Notes under the pieces: generated by a model
The model's input: the letters and a program-made list of their open reading frames with translations, nothing else
Told to the model about the DNA's origin: nothing
Database searches by the model: none
Shown here: piece by piece, positions 1-10,526 of the stretch
How positions within the stretch are numbered: position 1 is the first letter of the stretch
How the letters are laid out: the number at the start of each line of letters is the position of its first letter
DNA from: Brachypterus glaber
Taxonomy: Eukaryota > Arthropoda > Insecta > Coleoptera > Kateretidae
Direction: 5' to 3'
DNA length: 64,000 bases
Assembly: GCA_958510825.1 (NCBI GenBank)
Contig: OY294047.1
Span: forward strand, 5,270,001-5,334,000
Translations under genes and position numbers: made by a program

Positions 1-62
1 CACAGCCTCGCATAACACGCATAGTACATAAGAATGCGATGTCATGATTGACTTGATGTGCA
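1..62. repeat. Fragment of hairpin MITE family
   Basis: This edge fragment matches one arm of the hairpin element seen in full at 43943-44087 and, split by a SINE, at 53690-54085. The shared words include the AAGAATGCGATG and TTGATGTG blocks. The rest of the element lies off the left edge or is lost. It has no coding content. Confidence 0.55.
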
Positions 63-295
63 TATCTACATGCCTTTACCTAAAATATATGTTGAAGTTT
101 ACCTATATACGTAGTATCTACATAATAAAATAAATTAGGAAAAATGTAAAGAAAAAGATCTGCTGGAATGATTTTGTTTATATTTGCTTAAATTAAGTTG
201 TGTTTAAGCAAATATTAAAAAAAAATCAGTGGACGGAAAAAATTAATGGAAAAAAATGTGATTATGAATTACATATTATGTAATACAGTATATTC

Positions 296-1112
296 AACAA
301 GAGCGTGTCTTCAATACTTTTTTTTGTATGAAAGGTATTTATTTATTAATTTTTTACATTAACGTATATAAAAAATGCTATTTCTCTCCCTAAGTACACG
401 GGGAAATCTCCGTTGTTATCCAGAATAGCTTGAAACCTGTTTGGCATACTTTCTGCGTATTTTACTGTCAACGACCTCCATTTATCACGAATGGCTGCTC
501 CGAGCTGATTTAAATTCAGCAGTTTTGTTTCTTCAAGTTTGGACTTCAAACACGTTTTTGATAAGATTTGCATTCGGTGGTTGTGAAGGCCAAAGTAACG
601 TTGTGATAACGTCGACTGCGGTGTTTTGGATCGTTGTCGTTTTGAAATATCCAATCTTTGTTTTTGGATCTAAACATCCTTTTTACTGACTTTATAAGTC
701 CACGCTGATAAATTTTTAAAGCTTTCTTCAAATTCTCAGTAAACAACTTTAGGCAAGAAAATCCACGTTCTGAAAAGCATCCCCAAATATGAATTTTTAC
801 GGTTTACCTAACTGTGCGCTGGACCAAATGCATTTCACAGTAAGATCAAGCATTTAGACTTCTTAATCACTTTTGATGCATTGGCGACCTTTAATTTAGG
901 TCCTCACGGACTCAGGCACAAAAAGACAGCGGCGGACCACCTCAAATCTCTTGGCGTAAATATGATTTTCTTTAACTTGTTCTCGTCACAATTCAACTAC
1001 TACGGTAGCAAATCAGTGCTACAGAAACAGTACAGAGATAGGAGAATTACGCTAAAAAATATGGCGGAGATGCCTTTTGAATTTTTTGAATAATCAAAGA
1101 CACGCTCCTGTT
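296..1112 (-). mobile_element. Dead Tc1-like DNA transposon
   Basis: Imperfect terminal inverted repeats of about 22 bp lie at 296-317 and 1091-1112, sharing GAGCGTGTCTT. The minus strand between them holds the C-terminal half of a Tc1/mariner-type transposase broken over at least three frames: a WGCF-like block near 780, a DNDPKH block near 620 (second catalytic Asp region), a WPSQPPNAN-like block near 590, and a C-terminal SMPNRFQAI block ending at the stop at 346. The N-terminal helix-turn-helix half is missing or unrecognisable. Frameshifts and internal loss show it is inactive. No intact TA target duplication is visible. Confidence 0.8.
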
Positions 1113-1188
1113 AAACAGACTGTAACTTTAGGGCTTGTTTTATATTAATTTCGAATTATTTATTTTTAGTAGTCCACTTTACACAATG
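1113..1188. promoter_or_regulatory. 3' end region of exon A with poly(A) signal
   Basis: On the minus strand an AATAAA hexamer (plus-strand TTTATT near 1160) follows the exon A stop at a short distance. The dead Tc1-like element starts only about 75 bp beyond the stop, so the 3' UTR is probably short or runs into the transposon. The poly(A) call rests on the hexamer alone. Confidence 0.4.
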
Positions 1189-1448
1189 CTAATTACTATT
1201 TCTTCTAATGTAAACAATTTTAGAAGAAAGTGCGTTTGTTGGCCTTCCCATCATATGCAAAAGATGATTATGGCTATGATGAACTTCTATTATATTCCCA
1301 TATGAGAATAAAGAGGCTTTACATTTGTGCTTTACGTGATCCTTACACCTCCAACGGGTTTTATGAGGTTCTTTTAGATGAACTATATATTCGTAATTTT
1401 CCAGAGATAGCTTAGGATGCTTTAACCCAGGAAGTATATAAACTGTGC
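1189..1448 (-). CDS. mod(mdg4): FLYWCH terminal exon A (mod(mdg4)-like)
   Basis: Alternative 3' coding exon for one FLYWCH zinc finger. The acceptor TTTTTAG ends at 1449; the exon opens with GC, completing a phase-1 codon (Gly if the donor ends in G), then runs 85 codons to its own stop. Counting the junction residue as 1, the finger has W33, C35, C43, H60 and H62, with KHPK at 10-13. The tail after the finger ends IVYIRRNSN. AATAAA on the minus strand lies about 25 bp past the stop. By analogy with Drosophila mod(mdg4), this tail would give one isoform of a BTB chromatin protein its own specificity. It is the most divergent of the left group (CKDHVKHKC in place of the usual aromatic Y/F pair) but intact. 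Confidence 0.82.
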
Positions 1449-1869
1449 CTAAAAATATATAAATTAGCATGAATTATTTTGTTTAGGCTCGAACTAGTAA
1501 CATGCTTTTAAAATGACTGAATTACAAAACAATGCAATTTTCCTTTAATTATATACAGCAACTTATACATTTTTTTGTTACAAACGTCGGTGAGAATCAA
1601 ACAACAAAAAACAAATGTGTGGTATTGAAAATGAGATTTCCTAAAAATGGAAACATTAGGAAAGGAGACCAGGTAAAATGGCCCGTTTATGGCATTTTGG
1701 ATGGAACGTAAGATCTATATATTTTTAAAAAAAGTAGTGGTAGGCTAACTAAACCGTGCCAAATTTACCCTCAAAATCAGAAGGGAACCATTTATAAAAT
1801 TTTGCTGAAAATTGGGTTATACAAAGCAATTTCATAACATTAAAAAAAAAACTTTCCATGAATCTCATC

Positions 1870-2291
1870 TTAAAATCGCCCTAGATCGCGGCTCCAGTCA
1901 TTCCGCCCTTGAGACGTCCCTGGCTGATTTAAATGCATCCCTGACCGATTTAGATACGTTGAATTTTTTTCTGGATCATTTAAAATTGTTGGAAAGTTTG
2001 TCAGAGAGGTCAGCCCTTCTGATACCTCTGGGTTTGGATTATTCCTTATAATGTTAACAGTTTGTCTAAAAAATTTATCAAATTTTTTATTCTTTAACAG
2101 CGGCGGGTGATTATGTGTATGGTTCACTTTTAGAGTTTTCCCATAAGTCATCAGTGTTGATTTGCATTTTGTTTTAAAATAACCATTGCATCTCCATCTT
2201 GTTTTGTCTTCTGACTTTAGATAAATTGTGTAATCATTTTCGTCCAGAACTATTTTTGGGTTTTTTGCTCCAGGGATAAAGTAAACGGTTC
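1870..2291 (-). CDS. mod(mdg4): FLYWCH terminal exon B, long tail
   Basis: Alternative 3' exon with a FLYWCH finger and the longest tail of the array. The acceptor ATTTTAG ends at 2292; the exon opens with GA in phase 1 and codes 139 residues to a stop at 1870. Finger residues are W33, C35, C43, H60 and H62, with AKNPKIVL at 9-16 and the loop MTYGKTLKV. After the finger comes VNIIRN, then about 50 further residues rich in Ser, Thr, Asn and Pro, without recognisable fold. Splicing rather than an ATG sets the start: an internal ATG at 2149-2151 exists but would remove the first half of the finger. The nearest relatives in the window are exons C and D. No close poly(A) hexamer was seen. Confidence 0.85.
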
Positions 2292-2396
2292 CTAAAATTA
2301 TATTGTTAGAGAAACAGTTTTTATTGTATTAAGTAATGTAATATAAAGATTGAAAAACAATTATAATAAAAAATTTAATAAAGGTTTTATTATACC

Positions 2397-2530
2397 TAGT
2401 AGTAGAGGGAACCACCGGCTAATACTGACTTTCGAATCAGTTTATAGGGAGTGTCCGCTTAACTTACCGCCTTAGCCAAATTTAAATTATTATTTAAATG
2501 AAAAAGGCAAATCGGCGCCAGTAAGAATCG
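2397..2530 (-). mobile_element. tRNA-derived SINE fragment
   Basis: Reverse-oriented copy of the SINE at 36888-37170 and 53726-53965. It shares the ends of the body (CTAGTAGTAGAGGGAACCAC, the GGAGTGTCCGCTT block) and the GGCGCCAGTAAGAATCGAAC block that contains box B. The tRNA-like head is partly missing. It sits about 100 bp upstream of exon B in the direction of transcription. Confidence 0.7.
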
Positions 2531-4086
2531 AACATATACTTAACAAGTTTGTTTGGACTTTAAGTACTTTATTTGTTCTTTAATTCTTAAACTTACCTAC
2601 GAGTAGCGCATTACGTGATATGTGTGATAATTCAAGAAATCATTTTTTTATGGAATCACTCTAAAAAATTAAAAATAAATGTCCCCCTGCGGCAATTATC
2701 TGACACTAACTGTGCTCGATATAGTACTTTCCATTACTGTCCACTTTTTGGTTAAGTAATGTCAACTTACCTAGTTGGTAGTGAGAAAAGTTTTTTTTGT
2801 ACTAATGCGAAAAGTAAAATAGTCAAAGTTTATTGGTCAGTTGATGGATACCAAAATTTAACATTAAAACTCAAACGTCAAGTCTTTTGTCAAAAATACA
2901 AAGGACATGGCACAATTTATAGGGAGTTTTGGCCCTCGGTGAAATTCGCTAAATTTTTTATATGTTTTAGTTTATACTTTTTTAAAAGGAATTAGGAACG
3001 TTTCAAGCACTTTGTATGTACAGTTTTTTTTCTATAAGGAAAATAAAAAAATATTTTTGCCCTACACTCCTCATAAAAATATTTTTCTAGTAGGCATTGT
3101 TTCGTTTGACAACTTGTCAGTGAAGGATATTCTGACGTATTTTTGAAGGTTTTTAGACTAAATTGTCAGTTTTATTGGGAAAAAGTAATGAAATACATAT
3201 TGAAATTGGACAGAATAATTAAATAAGATGAAGAAAAGTGCAACAGAAATACTTCTTAAGGACTAAATTAGTGAAATAAGTGAAATAAGTTATTTGCTAA
3301 CCTGGTAAAAAGTACTAAAACGTATATAAAATTGAACTAAAGAATGAAATAAGAAGAAAAGCAGAATATAAATACGTTTTAAGGGATTCGTTTGTAAAAT
3401 AATAAGCGATTTTAATGCCGAAAGTGTATCCCTTATTTTTTGTACGGCAAAAAAAAACAATTATTTCCAAAATTCTACATAGAAGAAATTGAATATGTGT
3501 TTTTGTAATATAATGTACTGGAACCCATGTTAAAACTCCAGAACTTAATAAAATAATAAAATAAGAAGTAAAACAGAACAGAAAAACTAAGTTGAAAGTG
3601 AAATACTGTGTTTCTACATAGAATAAATTATCCAATATAACTATCATACCGAGGGCTTCATAACAGGGCTGTATCAACCGTGTTAACATGTAGCAGATAT
3701 GCCCCTATGTTATGAAGCCCTCGATATGATTTAAAATATGAACACTAAAAAAAAGGATCAAGAATCAAGAAAATGCATCTTTAGATTATATTTTAAGCCA
3801 AATTCTCTTATTTTTGGACTAGCATTTCTTATGAACCTAATAACTGGCGCGGGTCTTTGAATGGAAATCCGCGCTCTTCATTTAAGATGTTAGCCATAAA
3901 ATAAGAGAATATGGTGTTGTACTTATCAAAAGACATAATATAATTATAATTTTTTAACAAGATATAAATTATAAAAATTATTAACAAAACTTAGGTGTTT
4001 ATCTTTTTAAAATATCAAATTACGCATTCCATATACTATTACACAGTAAATGGTATATAAATAGTACATTGATTTTCCCAAATAAT

Positions 4087-4179
4087 TTAAAAAAATCAAA
4101 AAACAAAAAAAAAATCAAAAAACAAAAAAAAAATCAAAAAACAAAAAAAAAATCAAAAAACAAAAAAAAAATTAAAAAA
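4087..4179. repeat. 20-bp A-rich tandem repeat
   Basis: About four and a half copies of a 20-base unit of the form AAAAAATCAAAAAACAAAAA. It borders the plus-strand arm of the inverted duplication and may mark a slippage or repair junction. Confidence 0.85.
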
Positions 4180-4210
4180 ATGTATTTATGAATGCCAGAA
4201 TTTACATTCC

Positions 4211-4842
4211 TGCCCCGAATGGGAGGAAATGAAAACAAACAACAGATAGTTTTAGCAAGAAGGGATAATAATAATTTGCCTAATATGCAAATACAAAACA
4301 ATGTAAGAATTTGCTTTAATTGCAATCAATCTATTATAGATGAAACTGCAGCAGTTGAGGCAGATCCTACTCGCCTCAGGTTAAATGCGAACTTGCAGCT
4401 ACTGCAACGTCACATATTTGTTCGAGGAATATCTGCATTTCTGGTCCTCGGATAATATAGGGCTTATTGATAAAACGTAGCCCATGTAATAATTCTTTAT
4501 TAAGGAAGCCTCTATGGTCCAAATGTAATGGACAACATCTTACATTTTCAGGAATGTAAATTCTAGCGTGAATAAATACATTGGCTCTGCATTCTAAGGA
4601 TAAGCTATGCACATTATTTTCAGCATTACAAACAAGGCATGCCCGACTTCCTCTCTGATTCACTACATTTAACCTGAGGCGAGTAGGATCTGCGTCAACT
4701 GCTGCAATTTCATCTATAATGGATTGATTGCAATTAAAGCAAATTCTTACATCGTTTTGTATTTGCATATTAGGCAAGTTATTATTATCCCTTCTTGCTA
4801 AAGCTATCTGCTGTTTGTTTTCATTTCCTCCCATTCGGGGCA
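4211..4842. repeat. Inverted duplication (177-bp arms)
   Basis: Plus-strand 4211-4387 is repeated in reverse at 4666-4842 with only scattered differences. The right arm is part of the minus-strand zinc-rich ORF; the left arm is a copy of the same codons on the other strand. The reversed copy cuts the ORF off just before its stop at 4376, so the reading frame ends in foreign-phase sequence. The result is a long hairpin with a spacer of about 280 bp. Confidence 0.8.
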
Positions 4843-4909
4843 TCTGCTGTTGACCACCTTGACGGTTGCATACAAAGCAATTTACTTGAAAAAAGGCTCT
4901 AAAAGCCAT
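4376..4909 (-). CDS. Zinc-rich N-terminal part of transposon protein
   Basis: An ORF of 177 codons with ATG start inside the 2.3-kb TIR element. Visible features: CFVC at residues 16-19, an Asn/Gln-rich stretch, a second pair ICFNCNQ, then CLVC, then CRANVF, IYIPENVRCCPLH and a short leucine-rich tail. Paired Cys/His of this spacing suggest two or more zinc-binding sites in a DNA-binding module. I recall similar Cys-pair modules in front of DDE transposases in insect genomes, but cannot verify this here. No DDE domain follows: the frame runs into the inverted duplication and ends with SSHLT. It is probably the surviving front end of a transposase-like gene, not a host gene. Confidence 0.5.
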   Translation of the reverse strand: MAFRAFFQVNCFVCNRQGGQQQMPRMGGNENKQQIALARRDNNNLPNMQIQNDVRICFNCNQSIIDEIAAVDADPTRLRLNVVNQRGSRACLVCNAENNVHSLSLECRANVFIHARIYIPENVRCCPLHLDHRGFLNKELLHGLRFINKPYIIRGPEMQIFLEQICDVAVAASSHLT

Positions 4910-5752
4910 GCTAAATTAATTTTATATTACTAATAATATATAAAAAAATTGACAGACATCAGTTTGACTTATACCAATCAAGCTTTTTTCTTAATCATTA
5001 AGCTAATTAAACTTATTTTTATGAGGAGTTTGGGGCAAAAATATTTTTTTATTTTCGTTATAGAAAAAAAACTGTACATACAAAGTGCTTGAAACGTTCC
5101 TAATTCCTTTTTAAAAAGCATAAACTAAAACATATAAAAAATTTAGCGAATTTCACCGAGGGCCAAAATTCCCTATAAATTGTGCCATGTCCTTTATTTA
5201 TTATCATATTACAATCAAATGAAAAATTATGTGATACACAGATGAAGATTATCTTTAATGATTTTAATAATTTTTTATGTAGGTAAATTATAAATTTGAA
5301 ACATTAATATATTAAAAGTTTCTTTGTAATATAAAATTTAATATAATTTTAATCAATAACACTGCTCTACAAAAAAAGATTTTTTTTTATTTTCCACGGA
5401 CCTTTTAGTTGCGTCTGGCTATATTTGATGCGCTGATTTCAGAACCACTTTTCGTTTTTCTCTATCAGCTCGTTTTATTCAGATATAGCTCACAGTATTT
5501 TTTTTGCTTATAGTTGTATTAAAAAAAAATAAGGTCTAATTAATTTGTTTTTGCCGTGGATCGATTCCCTATTAATGGGACTCTGCCAAAAAAAGCGGAT
5601 TTAAAATATCTTTATTCGTTTGTTTTTTATAGGCTTCTAAATTCAAAAAATGAGATTTTTCGTAGATACTTTTTCCGAAATAAGGGCATCAAATATAGGC
5701 AGATGCAACTAAAATGGTCTCGGCAAATTATTGAGTGTATACCAGTGTAATA

Positions 5753-5829
5753 CTGCCGTGCTAGGCTGAAAGTTCCTATCTACATAGGTTTAACATACCA
5801 AGGTAGGACCTTTCAGCTTAGCAAGGCAG
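5753..5829. mobile_element. 77-bp palindromic mini-element
   Basis: A near-perfect small palindrome: CTGCCGTGCTAGGCTGAAAG at one end and its complement form at the other. A second copy in another repeat at 18505-18582, absent from the matching site near 52388, shows that it moves as a unit. It has no coding capacity. Confidence 0.7.
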
Positions 5830-5858
5830 AATAGGTGCACTTTGATTTCAATATAATA

Positions 5859-7183
5859 CAGGGTCATCAGTAACTGCCATGCCAAAATTTAAGAGGTGAC
5901 TTTGCATCCAAAAATATGAAAAAAAGTTTCTATAAAGGTTAGTCCGGAAATGAGCCCTAAGAGAGCTACGGCCCTTCAAAGATGCCGTATTGAATGGGAA
6001 ACAAAAAAAAGCATCAACAAAATTTTAATGCTGCAGGGTGATTCTTCATTTAAAACTAAACAAAAAAAGTATTCTTCACCAAAACACCTAAATTTAATAT
6101 TAAAGGAGTAATAGTCTTTTAAAAAGTAACGTTTTTGGTGGCACAAAATGTTTCCCCTTAATTGCACTGTTTTTGAAAACAGTGTTACACTATATGATAT
6201 TTTTTATGTATTTTTACTCAAGAAATCTACATTTTTTACAAAAAATCCAAAAAAAGTACACAAAAAAAAGTTTGGGGCAAAAATGTGTTAAGCCTAATAC
6301 ATTTTTCCGTCTAAGGACGCCTCTGGACAAATTAAAAAATAAATTTACATAAACTTATTGCCCTTATTAATACTATTATACATACAAAAGCTCGTCGCTT
6401 TAGCTTAAAGGGTAATAGAGTTATTAATTAAAAAGCTTATTTTTATTACAATTTTAAAGGGATGTAGCTCCCTTAGGGCTCGTTTGCGGACCAACCTTTA
6501 TATGAACTTTTTTTGGTATTTTTCGTTGCAGAATCACCCCTTAAATTTTGACATGCCAGTTATTGATCATAGGGACACCAGATCTATGTCTTAAGTTAGC
6601 AAGGCGACAGACAACGGGAACCGTCAGAAAACATCTGAGGATCGGTTGCCATAGAGAGTTTCTTCAAGGGTTTTACTGCCCATCCTAAACTTAGAAATTA
6701 ATCAAATCGAGCCGTTTTGAAGTTAAATTTTTGCTAAATTGCATCGTCGAAAATGTCAATAGATAACCTAATTTTTTGACGTAAACTTATTATTTGTGTT
6801 TTAAAATAGTGTTTAATCGCAGCAAAACGGTGTTAATCATTAATAAACTTACGTTTTTAAAGAGTTACGCATAATAACGTGTAAGGAAGAAAATTCAATC
6901 GCTACAAAATATTTTTTTCATCTTATTTTAAACAGCTGAGATAATGGACCATTTTTTTTTAATACGAGTTATTTCTGGACAGCCAGGCTGGAATTTCTTC
7001 TTTATCTTGACAAATTAATAAGGTAAATACAATATTGCATGAGTTTATCTATATTCTGAACTAAAATTTTATCATATGATCGATTTTATCAGTATGTGTA
7101 GAACCAATAAAACTTAAAGTAAATGGAATGTTGTCTGTCGCCTTTTTAAGACCTAGATCTAGTGTCCCTAATTGATCGCCCTG
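5859..7183. mobile_element. TA-flanked foldback MITE, interrupted
   Basis: Ends are CAGGGTCATCAGTAACTG and, reversed, CAGGGCGATCAAT, with TA on both sides (5857-5858, 7184-7185). The two halves are inverted copies sharing the GAGCCCTAAG-GAGCTACG, CACCAAAACACC and TTTGGGGCAAAAATGTGTTA blocks. A hAT-like element (6570-7170) is inserted in its right TIR. Relatives: 12514-13235, 37830-38245 and 44555-45395. Confidence 0.75.
6570..7170. mobile_element. hAT-like MITE nested in older MITE
   Basis: Ends TAGGGACACCAGATCTATGT and its inverted counterpart, flanked by 8-bp duplications ATTGATCA (6562-6569) and ATTGATCG (7171-7178). An 8-bp duplication is typical of hAT elements. The interior is AT-rich and noncoding. 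Insertion into the right TIR of the 5859-7183 element gives the relative age. Confidence 0.8.
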
Positions 7184-7213
7184 TATATTGAAATCATACA
7201 TATTATGTACTTT

Positions 7214-7479
7214 TTATTTCGGAACTTCATCATAGATAATATTAACTCGTTCCTTAAACACTTTATCCACTATTTGATCCTTCATCAATGGCCGGTGGTT
7301 ATGTACATGATTGACCTTCACAGTTTTGCCATATGTCACCAGGGTTGATTTGCATTTCGTTTTAAAATAACTTGTACACCGCCATCTTGTTTTATCCTGT
7401 AATTTTTTATATATTACATAACAGTCGTCATCTAGAATAATTTTTGGGTTTTTCACTGCAGGAATGAAGTAAACTGTTC
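7214..7479 (-). CDS. mod(mdg4): FLYWCH terminal exon C
   Basis: Alternative 3' exon. The acceptor ATTTTTAG ends at 7480; the exon opens with GA in phase 1 and codes 87 residues. Finger: VKNPKIIL at 9-16, W33, C35, C43, H60, H62, loop VTYGKTVKV, HNHRPL after the last His. The tail ends VNIIYDEVPK. The stop codon TAA itself overlaps an AATAAA hexamer, so the 3' UTR may be very short. An ATG at residue 9-10 gives a shorter reading frame that lacks the first strand; the spliced start is preferred because every member of the array begins at the same place. Close relative of exon B. Confidence 0.86.
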
Positions 7480-8416
7480 CTAAAAATATTTAATTTGGTT
7501 AATTCTAACTACACGGTAACATAAAATTTGATTTTGCAGTATATCGTACAATTTTAGAAGCTTGGAAAAATAAAAAAAGAAAAATAACTTTGTTAGTTAT
7601 TTATTATTTGGTAATTTAATAAATTTGTCCCAGTGAAATAAAATAAATAACTAGATGAAACGTTGCAAGCACCCTGTCAAAACATCGGCACTATTGTACA
7701 CTAGAGCCATCTAGTTTGCAAATTTCAAACTAGGTGTTTTGTTTGATTTTAAAGTCTGTATCTTTAAAACATTATATTCTAGCAAAAAACTGTATATAAC
7801 ATTTTTTATAGGGCTTAAAAAGGGCTTTTATTTAAAATATATTTTTTTGAAATCGGGTTATAAATATGTGAGATATGCTAAAAAAACCTTTTACTGCTTT
7901 AAACGCCAATATCTCGAAAACAATGCGTTTTAGGAAAACGTTTATAACATTTTTTGACCAATTTAAGATTATCTTTTATATAAGTAAATTAACCAAATAC
8001 AATAATAATTGCCTTAATTATAAACAAAAAACGCTAAAAATAGGAGTTTTACCCTATTTTTACCCCCTTACCCCCAATCGTTTACCCCCAAAATCTAATC
8101 AGTTCTTCGGAATACGATAAGAAACAATATGCAAAAAACCGCAAGTCGATATCTCATGTAGAAATGGAGTTAGAGAGTTTACACCCAGACAGACAAACGG
8201 ACGCACTAAGTGCCGATGTAAATATGATGTCAAAACACAGTGATTTTCTTGAAGACTTTAAGTGCTACCACAGTTTTGTGACGTCACTTCCGTGCACAAT
8301 TTAAATGAGTTGGAAGGCATAAGGATACTTGCATAACTGTAGAGTATTTTTTATATAGATATGGCTTGTGCTCAATCGCTGCTGATAAAGCAGTGCTGAA
8401 CCTTATGTACAATACT
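7480..8416. other. Intronic AT-rich stretch, no gene seen
   Basis: Between exon C's acceptor and the SINE at 8417. Part of it (7730-8210) has long T- and A-rich phrases, AATATCTCGAAAAC and a CCCAGACAGACAAACGGACG word, typical of noncoding interspersed repeats. Open frames at 7739-8120 are low-complexity and have no domain. Confidence 0.4.
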
Positions 8417-8990
8417 GGGGGCGGAGGTGGCTCAGTCGTGAATGCCTCGATCTAGTATTCGTGAGGCCGGGGTTCAATCCGCGGTTGTGAAACAACTTTT
8501 TCACAGAAATAAAATACCGTCGTTTCTCCACCACGTTGGCTTGTGCTGCCGAAGATCTAAGCACACAGTACAGAAAAAGGTTTGCAGTGGATAATGCCGC
8601 ACTAGCACTCGGACCTGTGATACTAAACGGGCGCACCGAAAGGGAGCAGCAAGGTAGCTGTCAGGTCTGTTGGCCGAGCTCACTTTAGGGACTTTCAAGC
8701 AACCAGGATCTGTACTAAGGCTGCAAGCGAATATGATCCTTAAGCAGTTTGGCGCCGGTCCAAGTGCACTGGCAGCCAATAAACTTAAGGATCATAGCCG
8801 CTCACTTAGCCAAAAAAGCCGACAAAACGAGGTTCGGATTACTCTCTAAACTGTAGGTCCCGGGGTACAACAACAAAAATCCTCGTTAGAGTAGAAAAAC
8901 TAGTAACACAGGGGTAGGCAAAAAGGACCAATATGGTCTAGTTGCCAGGCTTGACCTCCCCACCATTACTACTACTACTACTACTATGTA
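8417..8990 (+). mobile_element. tRNA-derived SINE, second family
   Basis: GC-richer island of about 570 bp. The head has a box A-like TGGCTCAGTCG near 8429 and a box B-like GGTTCAATCC near 8471, then a unique body, ending in a (CTA)n tail around 8964-8985. ATGTAC occurs on both sides (8405-8410 and 8985-8990), a possible remnant of a target duplication. Unlike a real tRNA gene, the head does not close an acceptor stem. Open frames on the minus strand here are by-products. Confidence 0.65.
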
Positions 8991-9022
8991 CTGGTAATGG
9001 TAAAATAAAAAAAAACGTGCCC

Positions 9023-9282
9023 TTAAGAATTGCCCGTATTTCTTTCGATGAATACTTTTTTAGCGACCAGATTATTCAGTGAACCTCCATTGGGCGGATG
9101 GTTGTGTTTTCTGTTAATTTGTACGGTTTTTCCTGTCGTAATCAAAGTCACCTTACATTTTGTTTTATAATACCAAGTACATCGCCATCTTGTTTTGTTA
9201 GTTTCTTTTGATATTATGGTAAATTCATTCTGCTCCACTATTATTTTTGGATTTTTCGAACCGTATCCAATATAAATTAAAC
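9023..9282 (-). CDS. mod(mdg4): FLYWCH terminal exon D
   Basis: Alternative 3' exon. The acceptor ATTTTAG ends at 9283; the exon opens with GT in phase 1 and codes 85 residues. Finger: SKNPKIIV at 9-16, W33, C35, C43, H60 and H62 with loop ITTGKTVQI and HNHPPNGG. The tail has VFIERN before the stop. It begins G-L-I-Y rather than G-T-V-Y, as in exon F. The SINE (CTA)n tail lies about 35 bp beyond the stop, so a SINE may supply part of the 3' UTR in antisense. No AATAAA was seen close by. Confidence 0.86.
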
Positions 9283-9305
9283 CTAAAATACAACATTTTT
9301 AATAA

Positions 9306-10100
9306 CACAGGCCCACAAAAAAATATATTTTTCTGAGTCTTGGATTCCAATATGATATTCCTATGTATTTTTTACCGCTGAAACTGAATCCGCAATCCGT
9401 TTAACCCCTACACGTCAGGATTTTGACATAACCTCAAAAAACACCCGAAAAACTACTGAAACCGCTAAAATTATCTATGCCATACCACTGTCACCCTCCT
9501 GTCCCCAAATTACTAATTCTATAACCCCAGAACCCCATAATCCCCTAACCTCATAATACCATAGCCGCATAACCTCAAAACCCCGTAACTTAAATTCTTC
9601 AGTTTTTTTTTGTGGAACATAGTCATAGGTAAGTAACTCTATAACCCCAAAATCCCCTAACACCATAACCTCAAAATCCCTTCACTTCGTAATCCCATAT
9701 ACTATATCCTCTTAATCCCGTTATCCTATTCTGTGGAGAAGTCGGGTTAAAAAAATAATGAAGTAGACCTTGATTCATGACTTCACTCACAAAACTCTTA
9801 TGATTTCGAGAACCGGACTTTTCCAAAGAATATGATGATGGGGTTAAGAGGTTATAATATATAACAAAAAGTGTAATAATGCTTTCCCGTAAAAGTAAAA
9901 AAGTAAAAAATGTTAAAATTGGAAACATAAATACATTTATGAAAAAAATAAAACTAATTATTTTTTGTCACCATACTACTTTTAAAATGGATAACCTCCT
10001 AAACAAAGTTTTGCAAAAAAAAAGATTATTTTCGGTTTTACCAGCTTTATGATAAAATTTTGCAAGACAACGAATTTTAAGCATTGATATAATAAAAATT
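9306..10100. mobile_element. Partial copy of CACAGG-TIR element with satellite insert
   Basis: The left end ACACAGGCCCACAAAAAAA matches the TIR of the 13276-13933 element, and 9990-10060 matches that element's TTGCAAAAAAAAAAGATTATTTTCGG block. Between them is the CCCCATAACC-type degenerate minisatellite (9430-9720). The right TIR is not found nearby; a matching inverted end lies at 26178-26206. Confidence 0.5.
9430..9720. repeat. Degenerate minisatellite, CCCCATAACCTCAAAA-like
   Basis: Roughly 11-16 base phrases of the form AACCCCATAACCTCAAAA recur with much variation. The strand bias (C on plus, G on minus) stands out against the AT-rich surroundings. Frames on the minus strand (9475-9666) read repetitive Gly/Leu/Trp and are not coding. 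Confidence 0.6.
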
Positions 10101-10421
10101 TTATTGTGACAATTAAAAACGTACATCGGTGCAAAATCAATGTAATTTTATTGACATGACGTTCATTTTTTTTTGATATCACGTTAATTTTTGGTTCAGT
10201 GAAGGATAAAAAAAAGGTATACAAATTATATACTTACAATTTTTATTTTTCTATTAAGTACTAGAACAAATAAAAAATTACCTATAGAATCATATCTAAA
10301 AATAAATTATTGTTGTGTTTAAAGGGCAGCTCTTGATAATAAAATTGTAATTTGATGAGGAATCATTTTTTCTACGAATCATGTACATTTTTACATGTGA
10401 CATTCCAATTTTTTATGGATA

Positions 10422-10526
10422 TGAGCGACTTTAGTCCTTAGTGCACTCGAATGATTTTTTGACTTCGCTTCGCATAGTCAAAAAAACTTCATTCTCGTAC
10501 ATTAAGGACTAAAGTCACTTACTCGT
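10422..10526. repeat. Imperfect hairpin element
   Basis: GAGCGACTTTAGTCCTTA pairs with TAAGGACTAAAGTCACTTACTC; the centre has TGACTTCGCTTCGCATAGTCA. Similar hairpins of this style occur at 22350-22480, 18920-19030 and 52700-52840, each with a short CG-containing centre. Function unknown; probably tiny MITEs. Confidence 0.5.

Larger units (their letters stand above)
2900..5195. mobile_element. 2.3-kb TIR element with zinc-rich ORF
   Basis: Terminal inverted repeats of about 185 bp (2900-3086 and 5012-5195) start AAAGGACATGGCACAATTTA and are nearly identical. The body holds the zinc-rich ORF at 4376-4909, a 177-bp inverted duplication, and a 20-bp-period A-rich repeat at 4087-4179. A smaller inverted pair with the GAGGGCTTCATAAC word lies at 3648-3724. 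I see no target duplication. The long TIRs and a DNA-binding-type ORF without a catalytic domain suggest a defective DNA transposon. The superfamily is not determined; PIF/Harbinger-like is one possibility. Confidence 0.7.
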
